NCBI RefSeq assembly: GCF_008831285.2
Contig: NC_045143.1
Coordinates: 5,279,503 to 5,343,502 of the forward strand
Direction of reading: 5' to 3'
Source: Nymphaea colorata
Lineage: Eukaryota > Streptophyta > Magnoliopsida > Nymphaeales > Nymphaeaceae
Length of the DNA: 64,000 nucleotides
Positions within the stretch are counted from its first letter, which is position 1, and each line of letters starts with the position of its first letter. A program made the position numbers and the translations under genes. The notes beneath the pieces were generated by a model that had not been told where the DNA came from, did no database searches, and worked only from the letters and a program-made list of their open reading frames with translations. Below are positions 26,545-39,394 of the stretch, one piece after another.

Positions 26545-29500
26545 ATGGCTCCCCCTCCCGTTCAGTCTCATAGAGGCCCTCCACCTCCTCAGCCGTCCGG
26601 GTACAGCTCCTCCTCCTCCTCTTCCTTCTTCTTTTTGGTCGATCGATGCCCATTTCTCTTGCTGTGTACTAATGCGATCTGTTTCTCAATTATGATTTGG
26701 GCAGGAAGGGAGAGGTCGCAGATCTTAAGCTGCAGCTTCGCCAATTGGCCGGCAGCCTCGCCCCCGGCGCGGAGTCCTCGAAGCGGGAGCTCTTCAAGAA
26801 GGTCATATCTTACATGACCATCGGTATCGATGTCTCCTCCCTCTTCAGCGAGATGGTGATGTGCTCCGCGACCTCAGATATCGTGCTGAAGAAGATGTGC
26901 TACCTGTACGTGGGGAATTATGCCAAGGGCAACCCGGACCTCGCGCTTCTCACCATCAATTTCCTACAGAGGGACTGCAAGGACGAAGATCCGATGATTC
27001 GGGGGCTTGCGCTGAGGAGTCTTTGCTCGCTTAGAGTGAAGAACCTGGTGGAGTATTTGATCGGTCCTTTGGGAGCCGGATTGAAGGATAGCAGCAGCTA
27101 TGTGAGGACGGTTGCGGCCATTGGCGTCCTCAAGCTCTATCATATATCAGCGACGACATGCATCGAATCTGATTTCCCTGCGATGCTAAAAAATCTCATG
27201 CTTCAGGACCCTGATGCCCAGGTAAAAATTTCGTTCTTTTTTCTTAGTTTATTCGTTTGTAGAATCATGTTCGTAGTCCCGCTTCTGCATTCTTTAGATT
27301 CTCCGCTTAGTAGCATCTCCTTACACATGTCTCTGCACAGTATCGTAGTTGAACTGAACTTAATTGCGGTCTACTACTGCTTATGTAATATATTAGACCA
27401 CAACGGATCTGCTAATATGTTTGTCATGTTTACATGTTTTCCATGTGTCGGAGATCAAGGAAGAAATTAGTGGACGAGTCAGTTACATGCTTTAAATAAG
27501 TCCGCCCTGCCCTTATGCTTAATCAGTTAATTGTACATCCACTGACTATGCTAATAGACTATCTGCACAGTGTGGCATTAAGCACCAGTATAACTTGTAT
27601 GGTGCGTTTGTTTCGCACAAAAATGTCTGACGGCGCAACTGAGTTGATCCTATTGAGTGTTTTAGAGCTGTCAACATAGTAGTTTCATTGTGTAAAAACA
27701 CTATAAAATTACAACCCATTGGCTTAGCGGGTGCAAAACAGTCAAGCTTGTGTAACTGCTGGAACAAAGAGCACTAAATTAACACACGAAATATTCATAA
27801 CGTACAAATAAAGACACACCAAGCATATCAATAGAGACATGGAGGTTACAGTGTGTTTACAAACTTACAAGCATTGACCATTCTCTGGATGCAACATTAC
27901 CTGTTTTGGTTGGTAGGCTACAATGCTAGTCTGGTACAATTATTGTCCACAGAAGATGCTCTCGATAATTAGCTCCCCATTAGCAAGGGCTGAGGCTGTT
28001 TGCATTATAAGGCTATTCGCCTTGCAGCCGAAGTTGCCTTTCAGAAAAGAAATGATGGTCTCTTCAAAATAAGCTAGATGCTGAAAAAGGAGCATTTCTT
28101 GTTCATCAATGCTCTACAGTCACCTTGTACATGCAAATTGTTGAACAGTTTATTCTTACGAGCATCAAGAGATGATGGATGCATTTGGCTGTCGATGGCT
28201 GTTAAAATTTGAAACATGTTTCAGATATGATAATTGTGTTTTCCTTTGCTATGTAATAGAAAATTAGAAATGCACTTTCAGGGGGAGAATGACTCAAAAC
28301 AAAGCTTAAGACAATTTCTACTGTTTCAAAGAAGCTCTGGAGGAACCTTCCTGAAAATTTATTGAAAATCAATGTTCTTATTGATGGGACAGATATACAA
28401 CAAATACTGATACATGTGTGCACAGCTAAATGTTATTGATGTTCTATTCCATTCTTTGTTGTTCTGCAACATTTTTCAGTAGTATGTAGTTAATCATGTT
28501 GCTTATTGTAGCTACGCAAGCATATCTGAGTTAAAAGTTTTCTTCCTGATGCTGATTATGTGATATTTTCCTTTTCCTAGGTGGTTGCTAATTGTTTGTC
28601 CTCTCTTGAAGAAATATTAAGCTTAGAAGGTAACACATCTGAGGAAGCATCTAGAGAGAGAGAATCATTACTTAGCAAGCCAGTAGTATATCACTTGCTA
28701 AATCGGTATGTCTTGCTTTGCGTGCTTATCATCCCCTCAAATTCTGGAGTGATATTGGTTGTCTTTTGTTTTTTTGTTTTATTGCCTTCTTTCATGTTGC
28801 TTGAAAGAGTATATTTTTAAGAAATGATTATCAGTAAAGATGTTATATTCTTGAATTTATGATAGAGCCTAGAGGAGATGAAAAACCAGGTCAAACTAGT
28901 CTAATTAGTATGTGAAAAAAATGAAAGCAGTACATTCCATTTTCATTTAGTTTGATGTTTCATATTTATTGTGGCTTTCTTGGCCTTTTGATTGTTTGTC
29001 AGTCTTTTGACATATTTATTGTTTCAGTTTAAGAACATGCTTTGTGTAGCATTTACTAACTACTAATGTTTATCTTTTTCTTAATTGAGCTAAACTTTGC
29101 AGAATTAAGGAGTTTAGTGAATGGGCACAGTGTTTGGTACTTGACCTGGTAGCAAATTATGTACCATCAGATAGCAGTGAAATTTTTGATATAATGAACC
29201 TGTTAGAAGATCGACTTCAGCACGCCAATGGTGCTGTTGTTTTAGCGACAATTAAGGTGTTTCTTCAGTTGACTATGTCCATGACTGACGTGCATCAGCA
29301 GGTACATTCTGCCGGATAAATTATGGTAATAGACTCATAAGGTATAACTTACTGCATTTTTTTTTCTGCACCAATGCTATGTATTCAAAGAATGAGACAA
29401 ATTTCTCAAATCTCAACATTCATTGGGTTGGAACAATTGGTAACAACAATTTGTGACAGGTTATCATGTGATTGATTCTTTCAAGTTTTTTGTGATAATC

Positions 29501-32500
29501 AAACATAGACAGTGTTAACTTTGATTTAGCAGGAGTGGGCTGTAAATGTTGTAAAATGTCAAACTGGTGTACTTTCAGGACTCAACCACTTCCTTGCAGT
29601 GGCTTACTGACTATTTGATTTATTTACACCTCTAGTATCATGCCTTGTGCACCTTACACAAATAGAATTGGCAGCCATAGGTTGCCTTAGTAAATGACAT
29701 GTGGCTTTATAGTCATCTGCTTGCCTTTGGATCTGACAATGCCCACTTGTCTGATTGTTTGGTTCTCTAGCTCTATATACGTGGGTGTGATTCAATTATA
29801 GAAGTCGAAGTACTACTAACGTTGTCTTCATAGTAAGCAAAAAGCGGCATTAATGCTTGCTTGTTTGATTGTATGCTTCGTACATACTTCAAACCTGTAT
29901 ATAGGTGGGATGAATCTGTTACACAAGAGAAGCATCATCTAGCTGACCAAACCTTTGGAAGGGTGGCATATTGAATATTCGTTCAAAACGCATTGTTGAA
30001 TGTGACCTCTAGATGTGCATGGGTGTAGCACATCTGCCTTTCAGAAGACGGTTTTTAGTAATCCATTGCAATGCCTTCTAATTTGATTAGTTGCAATATG
30101 CTTTTCTTTCGTCACAAGCTAAATTTATTTATTTACTCTTGCAATATTGTTCACTAATACTCAAGGTTTGTAACTAATCAACTTCTTCACGAAGCTTGTC
30201 CCAGTGTCAGATTCTTTTATGATGGCATGTTTTATGACTTCATCTATATTGTGCTTTGGTAGATCTGTGATGTCTGATTTATCCAGGCTAAGAACAGGAT
30301 GAGTTCAATTTGGCATTTGTTTGGAGTCATTTGTACTTACTACTTTAATTACTATTCTGTTTTAAACATACCTAGCTTGCATAGAAATACCACTATTTGA
30401 AGAAAAGTAAAGTAACCTCTATCTTATGCAATTATTTTAGGTCTATGAGCGCATAAAAGCTCCTTTACTTACTTTAGTGAGCTCTGGAAGCCCTGAGCAG
30501 TCATATGCAGTTTTGAGCCACCTGCATCTACTGGTGTTGCGTGCACCCATGCTCTTTTCGTCGGACTATAAACATTTCTATTGCCAGTACAGTCAGCCTT
30601 TCTATGTGAAAAAACTGAAACTGGAAATGTTGACAGCTGTTGCAAATGAGAGCAATACTTATGAAATTGGTACGCAGTAGTCTTTTTCTTGTACATAATA
30701 AGCATGCATGGGCATAATGTCCGAGGATACTTCATCTCCTTGTATTTTAAGTAGTTGCATGGCTTGCATCTTCAGAGGCTCTTAGCGAGCATTAGGAATA
30801 CTTCTGAAGTTAAACTTTTCTTCAGTGTCATATCTTCCTTTGGTTTTTTTTGGTTTTTGGATTTTTTACTTCATAGTTGTAACTTAATATTTGTAAACAA
30901 AATCCAGTTACGGAACTATGTGAATATGCTGCAAATGTTGATGTTGCTATTGCAAGAGAGTCAATTCGTGCAGTTGGAAAGATTGCATTACAGCAATATG
31001 ATGTAAATGCTATTGTTGACCGTTTACTTCAGTTTCTGGAGATGGAAAAAGACTATGTGACTGCCGAAACACTGGCAAGTATACTTTATCTAATAGCAAC
31101 ATGTTTCTGGAAGCCATTATTCCTATAGTCATTGTAATTCCTGCCTTAAGTTGCCTCTTCCTTGATGTAGGTGCTTGTGAAAGATCTTTTAAGGAAATAC
31201 CCTCAATGGAGTCATGACTGCATTGCTGTTGTTGGTAGCATTAGCAGCAAAAATGTTCAAGAACCCAAGGCTAAAGCAGCCTTAATATGGATGCTAGGAG
31301 AGTATTCTCAAGACATGGCTGATGCTCCTTACATCCTTGAAAATTTAGTTGAAAACTGGAGTGATGAAGATTCTGCAGAGGTGACTGATTCGCTATGTAA
31401 CATGTCTAAACAGATTGGGGTCCCTGGGTTACATATTTTCTTGTTGTCGTTTAACATGTTTCCTGACAGACTATTGTTAGGAAATATTTGTGACTGTGTG
31501 CTCTCATGCATCCCTTTTTTATTCTGAACATCTTAGTAGAATTATTCTGCATATCCTGCAAACAGTTAACTGGCTTGATATATATCCTTTGCTGTTTTTG
31601 TAAATAAAAAGTGTTTCTGAAACCACTGCTTTATGCTATGGTACATTGCTTAAGACACCTTGTCCCCTAAAGGCAATCGTCTTGGATTGAAAGTCCATTG
31701 ATGAACCTTAACAGATTTTGCAGTTATCATGATCTAGCTTTTTCTCAAGAGCTAGTTTACTGCTCCCAGAGTATCACATATTCTAAAGTATTGAATTGCA
31801 TAATGATGTTATTGCATGATCAACAAGAAGTAACATATTGATTTATTTGAATATGTTTGTGTTCTTTCTTTTTTTGGTTGCTTTTTAGTTTTTATATTCC
31901 AAATTTACCAATAATTTGGAACCTTTTTTGCTAAAAAACATAATTTCAATTTGTTGTGAGATATTCCTTTGACCAAAAAATTCTGGCAACCACATTTATG
32001 ATTGTCGGGTGTGCATGCATAATTTATGTTTTTGAACTCTTTTCCCTGACTTTCTTTTATTAACTGATGGCGATGAAGTTTATGGATTTTCACAATTGGA
32101 TGAGAGTGATTGCTTCATAAGTTTCAGGTCATGTGTTAGAATAAAGTTTTAAACTTATAATTGCTTTGGTTTTGGGGTTTTGCTCTTCTATTTACTGATT
32201 ACTTTCATCTTGCTAAACAGGTTAAGCTGCACTTGCTTACTGCAATATTAAAGTGTTTCTTGAAAAGACCACCTGAAATGCGGAAAGCATTAGGAGCTGC
32301 ATTAGCTGCTGGTTTAGCGGATTCTCACCAGGTGAAGCATCATCTCTGGTTTCAAGATTCAGGTTTTTTATTTGAAGGATTATTTGTTTCATGTTGGTAT
32401 TTTGATGCAGGATGTTCATGATAGAGCCTTATTCTACTACAGGCTTTTGCATCATGACGTGTCAGTAGCTGAACGTGTAGTAAATCCTCCCAAGCAAGCA

Positions 32501-34562
32501 GTTTCTGTCTTTGCGGACACTCAGAGTAGTGAAATTAAAGATCGGATATTTGATGAATTCAATAGCTTATCTGTACTATACCAGCAGGTATGTGTACAAT
32601 CACTTTTTTGGGTGTTGTTGATACATTGTCTGAGAAGGAAACTTTCAGAAAGAGGCACTGACTTTGGATTTTGTATTCTGGAAGTTTTGTAAGTTTAAGG
32701 ATATTCATAGACATGGTTTTCTAACCAAAGATTCGCTTAACTTGCAGCCTTCATACCTGTTTACCGATAAAGAACATCGTGGGCCATTTGAGTTCTCAGA
32801 AGACCTTGCAACCTTGTCATTGACAGATGATGCAGCAGATGGCACACTTTCAGGACAAAGAGTTGAAGCAACTGACAATGACCTTCTGTTAAGTGTGTCA
32901 GAAAAAGAAGAGAATAAAGGTCACACTAACAATGGACATTCTGCATATAGTGCTCCCGATTATAACGGTCCTGCTATGGGTGCTCTTATACCCACAGAGA
33001 CTGCATTTTCAAGCTCCCCAGCACCACCCATCAGTTCTAGCTTGCCTATTGATGATCTTCTTGGCTTGGGTTCCGCAGTTGCTCCTTCAGCATCTTTGAA
33101 GCTTAACGCCAAAGCAGTTCTTGATCCCGGCACATTCCAAAAGAAGTGGGGTCAGCTACCAATTGCTTTGTCACTGGTAGGTTATACTTATACCTATTAG
33201 TTGAATAAGCTAAATATTTAATTCACTATGAAATGGTATCTCTGTACCATGCATTTTAAATTATGGAGATTGTTTCCTTTGAATACTCTTTCCTTCTCTC
33301 TTCCCCTCCCCTTTTCTTCTTTGGGTGGGGTGGGGGGCAGGGGGTGGTAGTAGGGAATTGTATGTATGTCTGCCTGCACTCTTCCTCATGCATAATAATG
33401 TTCAATATGAAAGCCTATGGATGTGGGCAGTGGACATACTATGTTTGTAAGTTTACAACTGCTTGTTGGACAACTGCTATGTCTGCTAATGCGTGAGGTC
33501 ATGATTCCATCTCACTCATCAGCAAATCTACCGTAGCATAAGCTCATACTTGATTTGGGATGAATGCATCCTCCATATTCTTCCTTTTTTTTTGCAGATA
33601 GTTGCATCGCTGCATTGCATAATCTGTTCCAGTTTTTCATTTGTAATCATAGACATAGATGTCATTTCTACATTGAAAATGTGAAAGTATCCTAGAAAAG
33701 TACCATGGTGATACTAATAAATGCACTCCGTGATCTTCAAAATAGTTTGTTCCAGACTTCCAGTATTTACATGTACAATTTTCATTTTCTTGCTTATTTC
33801 AATTTTAAAAAATTTCCAATGATTGTATGATGTCCTATTTGAAAAAAGCGCTAGGCCCATTGTTTCCTTTTCTTTTAACATTTTCTTCGCATAACAGATT
33901 TCTTAGCAATCCAGCACTTTCCATAGGAAATTTTAACGAAAAATACACCTTCAGTAACATGCCGCTATATACTTAATAATACTCATACAGATGTGGCTTT
34001 TTTCCTTTTTTGATGATAAGGTAGTTAATCATATTGGCTTCCTCTAGGTGTTTTGGTTCTCGTGAGCAGTCAAAACGGTACCTGCTGTTACTGCCATGAC
34101 AGGCTTCTTTGTTAGTTCTTAATGGTTTTTGCATCAGCTTCTAAATTTCCTTGAAATGGTGTGGCATTGGGAAAGCTGTTTGCGTTATTTCACTGTTGGC
34201 TTAGCTCTTGAGAACAGTAAAGCACTCTGATAAATTGGTATCCTTTTTTTTTTCAGCAGGATTTCTCATTGACCCCACAAGGAGCTGCTACTTTGACAAC
34301 ACCTCAGGTCCTCCTCCGGCACATGCAGAGCAATTCCATATTGTGCATAGCTTCTGGTGGTCAGGCTCCAAACTTCAAATTCTTCTTCTATGCACAGAAA
34401 GCTGATGATCTGTTGTCAGCTACTTCTTTCTATCTTGTTGAGTGCCTTATAAACACCTCCTCAGCAAAGGCACAGATAAAAATCAAGGCTGATGATAAAA
34501 GTACAACCCAGGCTTTCTCGTCCTTGTTTCAATCAGCTTTGCTCAAGCTTGGTGCACCATAG
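26545..34562 (+). CDS. AP4B1: AP-4 complex subunit beta (beta-adaptin-like protein A)
   Basis: Large subunit of the AP-4 adaptor complex, which sorts cargo at the trans-Golgi network (vacuolar sorting in plants). Eleven exons: 26545-26600, 26705-27221, 28581-28705, 29103-29301, 30441-30669, 30908-31074, 31171-31380, 32221-32331, 32411-32587, 32748-33176, 34257-34562. They total 2526 bases, 841 aa, which by recall equals the Arabidopsis protein. The adaptin N-terminal solenoid (about residues 25-560) is highly conserved, for example KKMCYLYVGNYAKGNPDL, CKDEDPMIRGLALRSLCSLR and QPFYVKKLKLEMLTAVANE. A hinge of about 590-730 contains the short hydrophobic peptide DDLLGLGS. The C-terminal appendage ends with AQIKIKADDKSTTQAFSSLF. 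Intron 6 (31075-31170) has a GC donor, ctg|gcaagt. The last intron ends in a NAGNAG acceptor (cagcag). The start was chosen because MAPPPVQSHRG opens the conserved N-terminus. Confidence 0.97.
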
Positions 34563-34794
34563 ATATGAGATCGTGCAGTTTCACCCTTTTGTTGCCGCTG
34601 GAAAACTGTTGCTGGAAGGTGAGCAGTATGGTTTCCTATTGGCAGATTACAAGTATGTAGTGTCATTGTGCTGAACCAGGCGGCTGCTAAACTGCATGAG
34701 GTAGCAACAGTCCCAAATCTGGATAAGTTTATGGTTTGCTCGACAATGGGGAGAGATGAGATTGGAGTCTATTTGCCATCTCCATGTCTCGCTG

Positions 34795-34800
34795 AATAAA
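34795..34800 (+). promoter_or_regulatory. Candidate polyadenylation signal of AP4B1
   Basis: An AATAAA hexamer about 230 bp after the AP4B1 stop codon, a reasonable distance for a plant 3' end. Plant signals are loose, so this is only a candidate. Confidence 0.4.
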
Positions 34801-34864
34801 CGGCTTGTAACATAGAATACTTTGAATTTCGTTAGGAGAAAATATTTTTGCTGAATACTGTGTA

Positions 34865-35347
34865 TTGTTTAAAATGCTGAAGACTACAAAGAAAATGCTT
34901 ATACACGTTTCAATCCACGGTTGCTACATTCTTAGTCTTCATAATGATTGGCGATTGCTTGCTGTAGTAGTTCGAATGTGGTACTTCTGTAAGAGATGTG
35001 ATCGGCTTGCGTGCTTGTACATGCATGTCAAGTTAAAGAGACGTGTACATGTATTGCACATGAATCGGTGGAGAAGGGAAGTTGAACTGCAAATTTTTCG
35101 TTTCCAGTGGACAGCTAAAAACATTATCGATTGGAAGTTGCGTACAGATCCAAGGTTCAGAGTTCCTTTTCATGACCGTTGCCGCTGTTTGAAATGTCCT
35201 TTAGATGATGGTCAAAAGCACGACGGATGGGCCACCATTCATGACGTTTTTGCCGATTGTCCCTGTTTGAGATCAAGCTGGCTACTGCTCTCAAAGAGAA
35301 AGCAACTGTTACAGATTTATTTAGTTTTAGCCGACCCATCTGAATGA
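34865..35347 (+). other. Orphan 160 aa reading frame with a Cys/His pattern
   Basis: An uninterrupted frame between the convergent ends of AP4B1 and the ankyrin-AAA gene. Near its C-terminus it shows C-x2-C, then TIHDVFADCP and a following SSW, loosely like the zinc-binding region found after plant LINE reverse transcriptases. The upstream part resembles nothing I know and no retrotransposon flanks are evident. It may be a chance frame in 3' flank DNA. Confidence 0.2.
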
Positions 35348-35599
35348 ATTGAACATGCTTTGCCCGGTGAAATCCTGTGGGCTGCCTACCTACAACTGGA
35401 TGTCACCCAGAACAGCAATGAATCTCATAAGAAGCTCCAAAGCCGTGGACTTGGTGTTTGTTTGAAAAACAGAAAAAGAAGACGGATTAAGTAAATTTGA
35501 TAATTTTATTGAATACCTAATCGATTTAATACCTTGAATTATAAAGAATGCAAAATTGTGAAAACTTATAAAGTGGTACATACAAATATGGATCTCCTC

Positions 35600-38500
35600 T
35601 CACTTCAAGAACAATCGAACGCCTTCTCTTAGATCTTCCATAGTGATTGTCGTTAGACTCTCAACATCTGTGCAGGCAAGATCGAGTCTCAGGTCCAAAT
35701 TTTCCCTCGCGTTCGTGAGCATGGGATCAACGATCCCCCCATTCATCTCCCTCCGCTGTTTTTCAGTGGTTTCCTTTTCTAGTAAAATAGCCAAATTCTC
35801 AATCCCACATAACGGGTGCAACTTGAAGCCATACAGAGAGCTATCTACAACCTGGTGCTTCATTTTAATATGAACAATTTCTGCCAGCTCCCTCGTGTTG
35901 AAGTCACTAAAACAGAAGATTTTGGTCACCCTTCTGGTGAAACCTTCATTTGCACTAATCACCCGCTTCATTGGCTCACTATAACCCGCAAATATCACAA
36001 CAATTTTTCCACAGTCCATAACTGACATAATCTCCTCCAGAGCCTCCAGCCCATAGTCTTTGTCGTCAGATTTCTGAGCAGGAATCAACCTGTACGCCTC
36101 ATCAACAAATAGAATCCCTCCCATCGCCTCTGTGATCTACAGCACAATGTCAAGACTCTTCTGTGAGTTCCACTGAAAATATTCCAGAAAACCATGGGCA
36201 AACACAAGGTAAGAATACCACCAAAGAAAAGGATGTAACGAAGGTTTGTTAATACTCTTTAACAGATGCGGCAATTTTTACATCAGACATGGCTTAAGCA
36301 TGATTTTCCTTGTATTTGAAGACTTGGTTAATATTACTACAAGGATACAACGCGGCAGGAGATCCACATAAAAACAATCACAGCTTCTGATATAAGATCC
36401 ACAAGTTTTCAGTTTAACATCATATGTGAAAGTAATTGCCGCTTAACGTGGTTATCCAGTAAGACCACAACATAAGGCACTTCAGATGCGTGAAAATTTG
36501 GAGGTCACTAGTCAATAACTTAGTTCAGAATCTTCAGATAATAAATTGTAGCAAATCATAGTGCCAACAGGTAGAGCTCTTTGTCCACTCGCAAGTATAT
36601 GCAGGAGCTTAGTTAAGTGTATACCTTTCTTCTGGTCTTCGGTCCAGTGTGGCCAACAAACTCTCCAACAAGGTCTGTCCTCTGTACTTCAGTCACATGA
36701 TCCGTAGGCAGGATGCCCATCCGATGCAGCAGCTTTCCAAGGATCCGAGCAACCATAGTTTTACCTGTTAACATAGAGATTATGTCATTTCCCAATTGCA
36801 AAAGCTTCACAAGCAAGGACTTGGACTCATTTTCCACATGCAGAAGCTTCATATGAAGGAGTTGTACTAAAAAATTCATCCACTTTCACCAATGGACAGT
36901 AAAAGGCTTTTAATTTTTGAAACTAGAACAGCCTCCGTATACAAGGCAACGATGCACCAGAAATTTCTGAAAGCAAGGAACAAAAGGTATACATATCCAA
37001 AGATGAACATCAATGATGCAAATCAAGGTAAATGCTTGTATACGTGTGAGGTTTATTAAAAATGAGTTTGATTACAAAATGATTGGATACTGGTTCTCAA
37101 ACTGCTAGTATTTGTTTTTGTCACACTTGATTAGCTATCCCTTGACTTTTTGAGGATTCAAAACATCTTTGCAAAGTTTAAGAACACATAAATAAATAAT
37201 GCAGATGATAATATTTAACATGGCTTGGTTGATAAAAGAATCGTTTAGCAACAGACCAGAAAATGACCTAGTGAGTAATATAATAGCGTAACAGAGTATA
37301 TGATGTTAGCAGAGTTGTTCAATATAACAAATGGAAAATATATCAATCAAACAAGCTGGAAATTCTGAACGATTATTCATAAAGAATTTATTTGTAATCC
37401 AGGAAAATGGTTAATAAAAAAAATCAAGCACGAGAATCATATAAAGAATAAGACCAATAAAATTTTGATTGAATTATCATCTTCTGAATCTGCACAACTC
37501 AATGATCTCAAATCGGGGCAAGGAAGAGGGCTAAATCCACGGAGTAAAGAACAAAAAATGTATGTTTCATGGAAACAGAGTTGTACCTGTTCCTGGGTTG
37601 CCAAGAAAAGCCATATGGGGGAGCCTCCTTGCAGCTACTTTCAGCCCTAGAGCTCGTCTCCTTTCATCTAGAAGCATTCCTTTGGCCCATTTCCGCAACT
37701 GCAGCTTCAGGTCATTTAGCCCAACAAGAGTTGATAATTCAACTTCCAGTTCCGCCATCTTGGCTTCTGCTTCATTACATGCTTCAATGGCCTTTCTTTT
37801 GCGCTGCTCTTCAATATGAAACCTAATAAGTTGTTGTACCTTCTCTGTACCTGGGACTTGTAAAAGATGATCTAGCGGAGTCTTTCCTTCCTGCAAAAAC
37901 AGTGTCACATTAGTATCTCCTACAAAACAAAACCAACTGGCAGAATTTCCTTCTTAAAAGTAGTAGGTCATACATTATCAGTAGCACTACAATCTGCATT
38001 GTACGTGAGCAACGCCTCCACAGTTGCAGAGTCTTTTGATTGAAGAGAATGCCAAACAGCTAGATGCAATGGAGTCATTCCATTCTGTAAAATTCACATG
38101 GTCAATTAGGAAGCCCACTATGAGAATCACTGACAAGATTGCCAGCTTGTTCGTCCTTCAGAACAACAATGATGGATGATGACGATGAGAACAACTACAA
38201 ACAAGGATAATGACCATAAACAGTAGTAGCAATGGCGATAATAATGACTAGAAACCAATAAACAAACATATCGTCCACTAGATGACTGAAAACCTATCAT
38301 CAATATGAACCTTGACTCAACTTTAAGGCGAAGGGATTGAAACAGCTAACATATTTGTCAAGGATGAAACCAACCAAAACATGCTCCTAAATGTGCTTTG
38401 GTCTGGTAATGAGCATTCTGATACAGAATCCTGCACAATTCTACCAGATAACTTGCAAAAATATGCTTAAAATCAATAATTGCTCAATAGAGCCGCTAGA

Positions 38501-38996
38501 ATCTTATGAATTACCACATAGATAATTTTCTTATAAAGATAGACACCCAACAAATAACAAATTGCATGAAAAAAGCTGATGCAGAAATTACTTTGGCCTT
38601 GACTTCCAGAGGCATGCCATGATCTAGAAGCAAACGAACCACTTCAGTGCAGCCGTTCTTCGCCGCTACATGTAAAGGGGTTTCTCCATACTGCAAAAGG
38701 GAAAAAAGTTTGTTCACAACAATTGTATTTCCAAAAGGGCAACTGTAGATCTTGATGAGCACAATAGTGAACATGACAAAGCAGATCATGTACCATGTTT
38801 AGAGCTTCCAGATCTGCCTTTTCAGGCTCCATGATATCGAGAAGATACCTCACAACCTCAATCCTGTTACAGGAGGCAGCAGCATGAAGCGGTGTTTGAG
38901 ATATCTGCAATGAGAAATGCCAACATAAAATATGTCATTAAGAACTATGCTGGCCAAAGGAAATACCAGAAAAGAACATGAAACGCCAGATTAGAT

Positions 38997-39035
<39 letters not shown>

Positions 39036-39394
39036 ATATGCAGATCGAGTACAAGAAGGCAATCAAAAGGAAATAAAGAAAACAACATAAACCGCCTCGC
39101 TTTCAAAACAAAAGGATCTCAGAGAAACAGATTGCTCCGAATTCGTTATCTGAACGAAACAGAAGGAAAGCAAGAGAGGAGCATTACGACGGAGTTTCGG
39201 GCGTTGATAAGGTCAGGAGCCTGCTGCAGCAGGGACTGAAGGCTGTAGAGATCTCCCGCCTGAGCGTACGAGTGAACGGTCGTTTCCACCGACGCTCCAT
39301 TCCGCACTGCCTTCTTTCCTCTCAATCGACGCAGATCATCAGCGGAGGCGTGCCCGTTCTCTGCCATTGTCTCCGCGCGCCCATTCACCGCCAT
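35600..39394 (-). CDS. Ankyrin-repeat, CbbX-type AAA ATPase
   Basis: Plant protein of the type of Arabidopsis At3g24530: N-terminal ankyrin repeats joined to a CbbX/SpoVK-like AAA+ domain. The cellular role is not established by sequence; CbbX itself is a red-type Rubisco activase. Seven exons: 39188-39394, 38794-38904, 38592-38690, 37974-38084, 37587-37890, 36625-36764, 35600-36136; total 1509 bases, 502 aa. Ankyrin repeats (about residues 35-190) show SQTPLHAAA, YGETPLHVAAKNG, NGMTPLHLAVW and EGKTPLDHL. A charged helix leads to GLNDLKLQLRKWAKGMLLDE. Walker A GNPGTGKT (about 272-279) is split by an intron; Walker B is ILFVDEAYRL (about 328-337), followed by VVIFAGY and arginine-rich EGFTRRVTKIF. 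The frame stays open upstream to an ATG at 39685, but that extension looks like translated leader, so the ATG at 39394 was preferred. Confidence 0.93.
39001..39030. repeat. (AG)15 microsatellite
   Basis: A perfect AG dinucleotide tract in intron 1 of the ankyrin-AAA gene, a likely length-variable marker. Confidence 0.95.
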
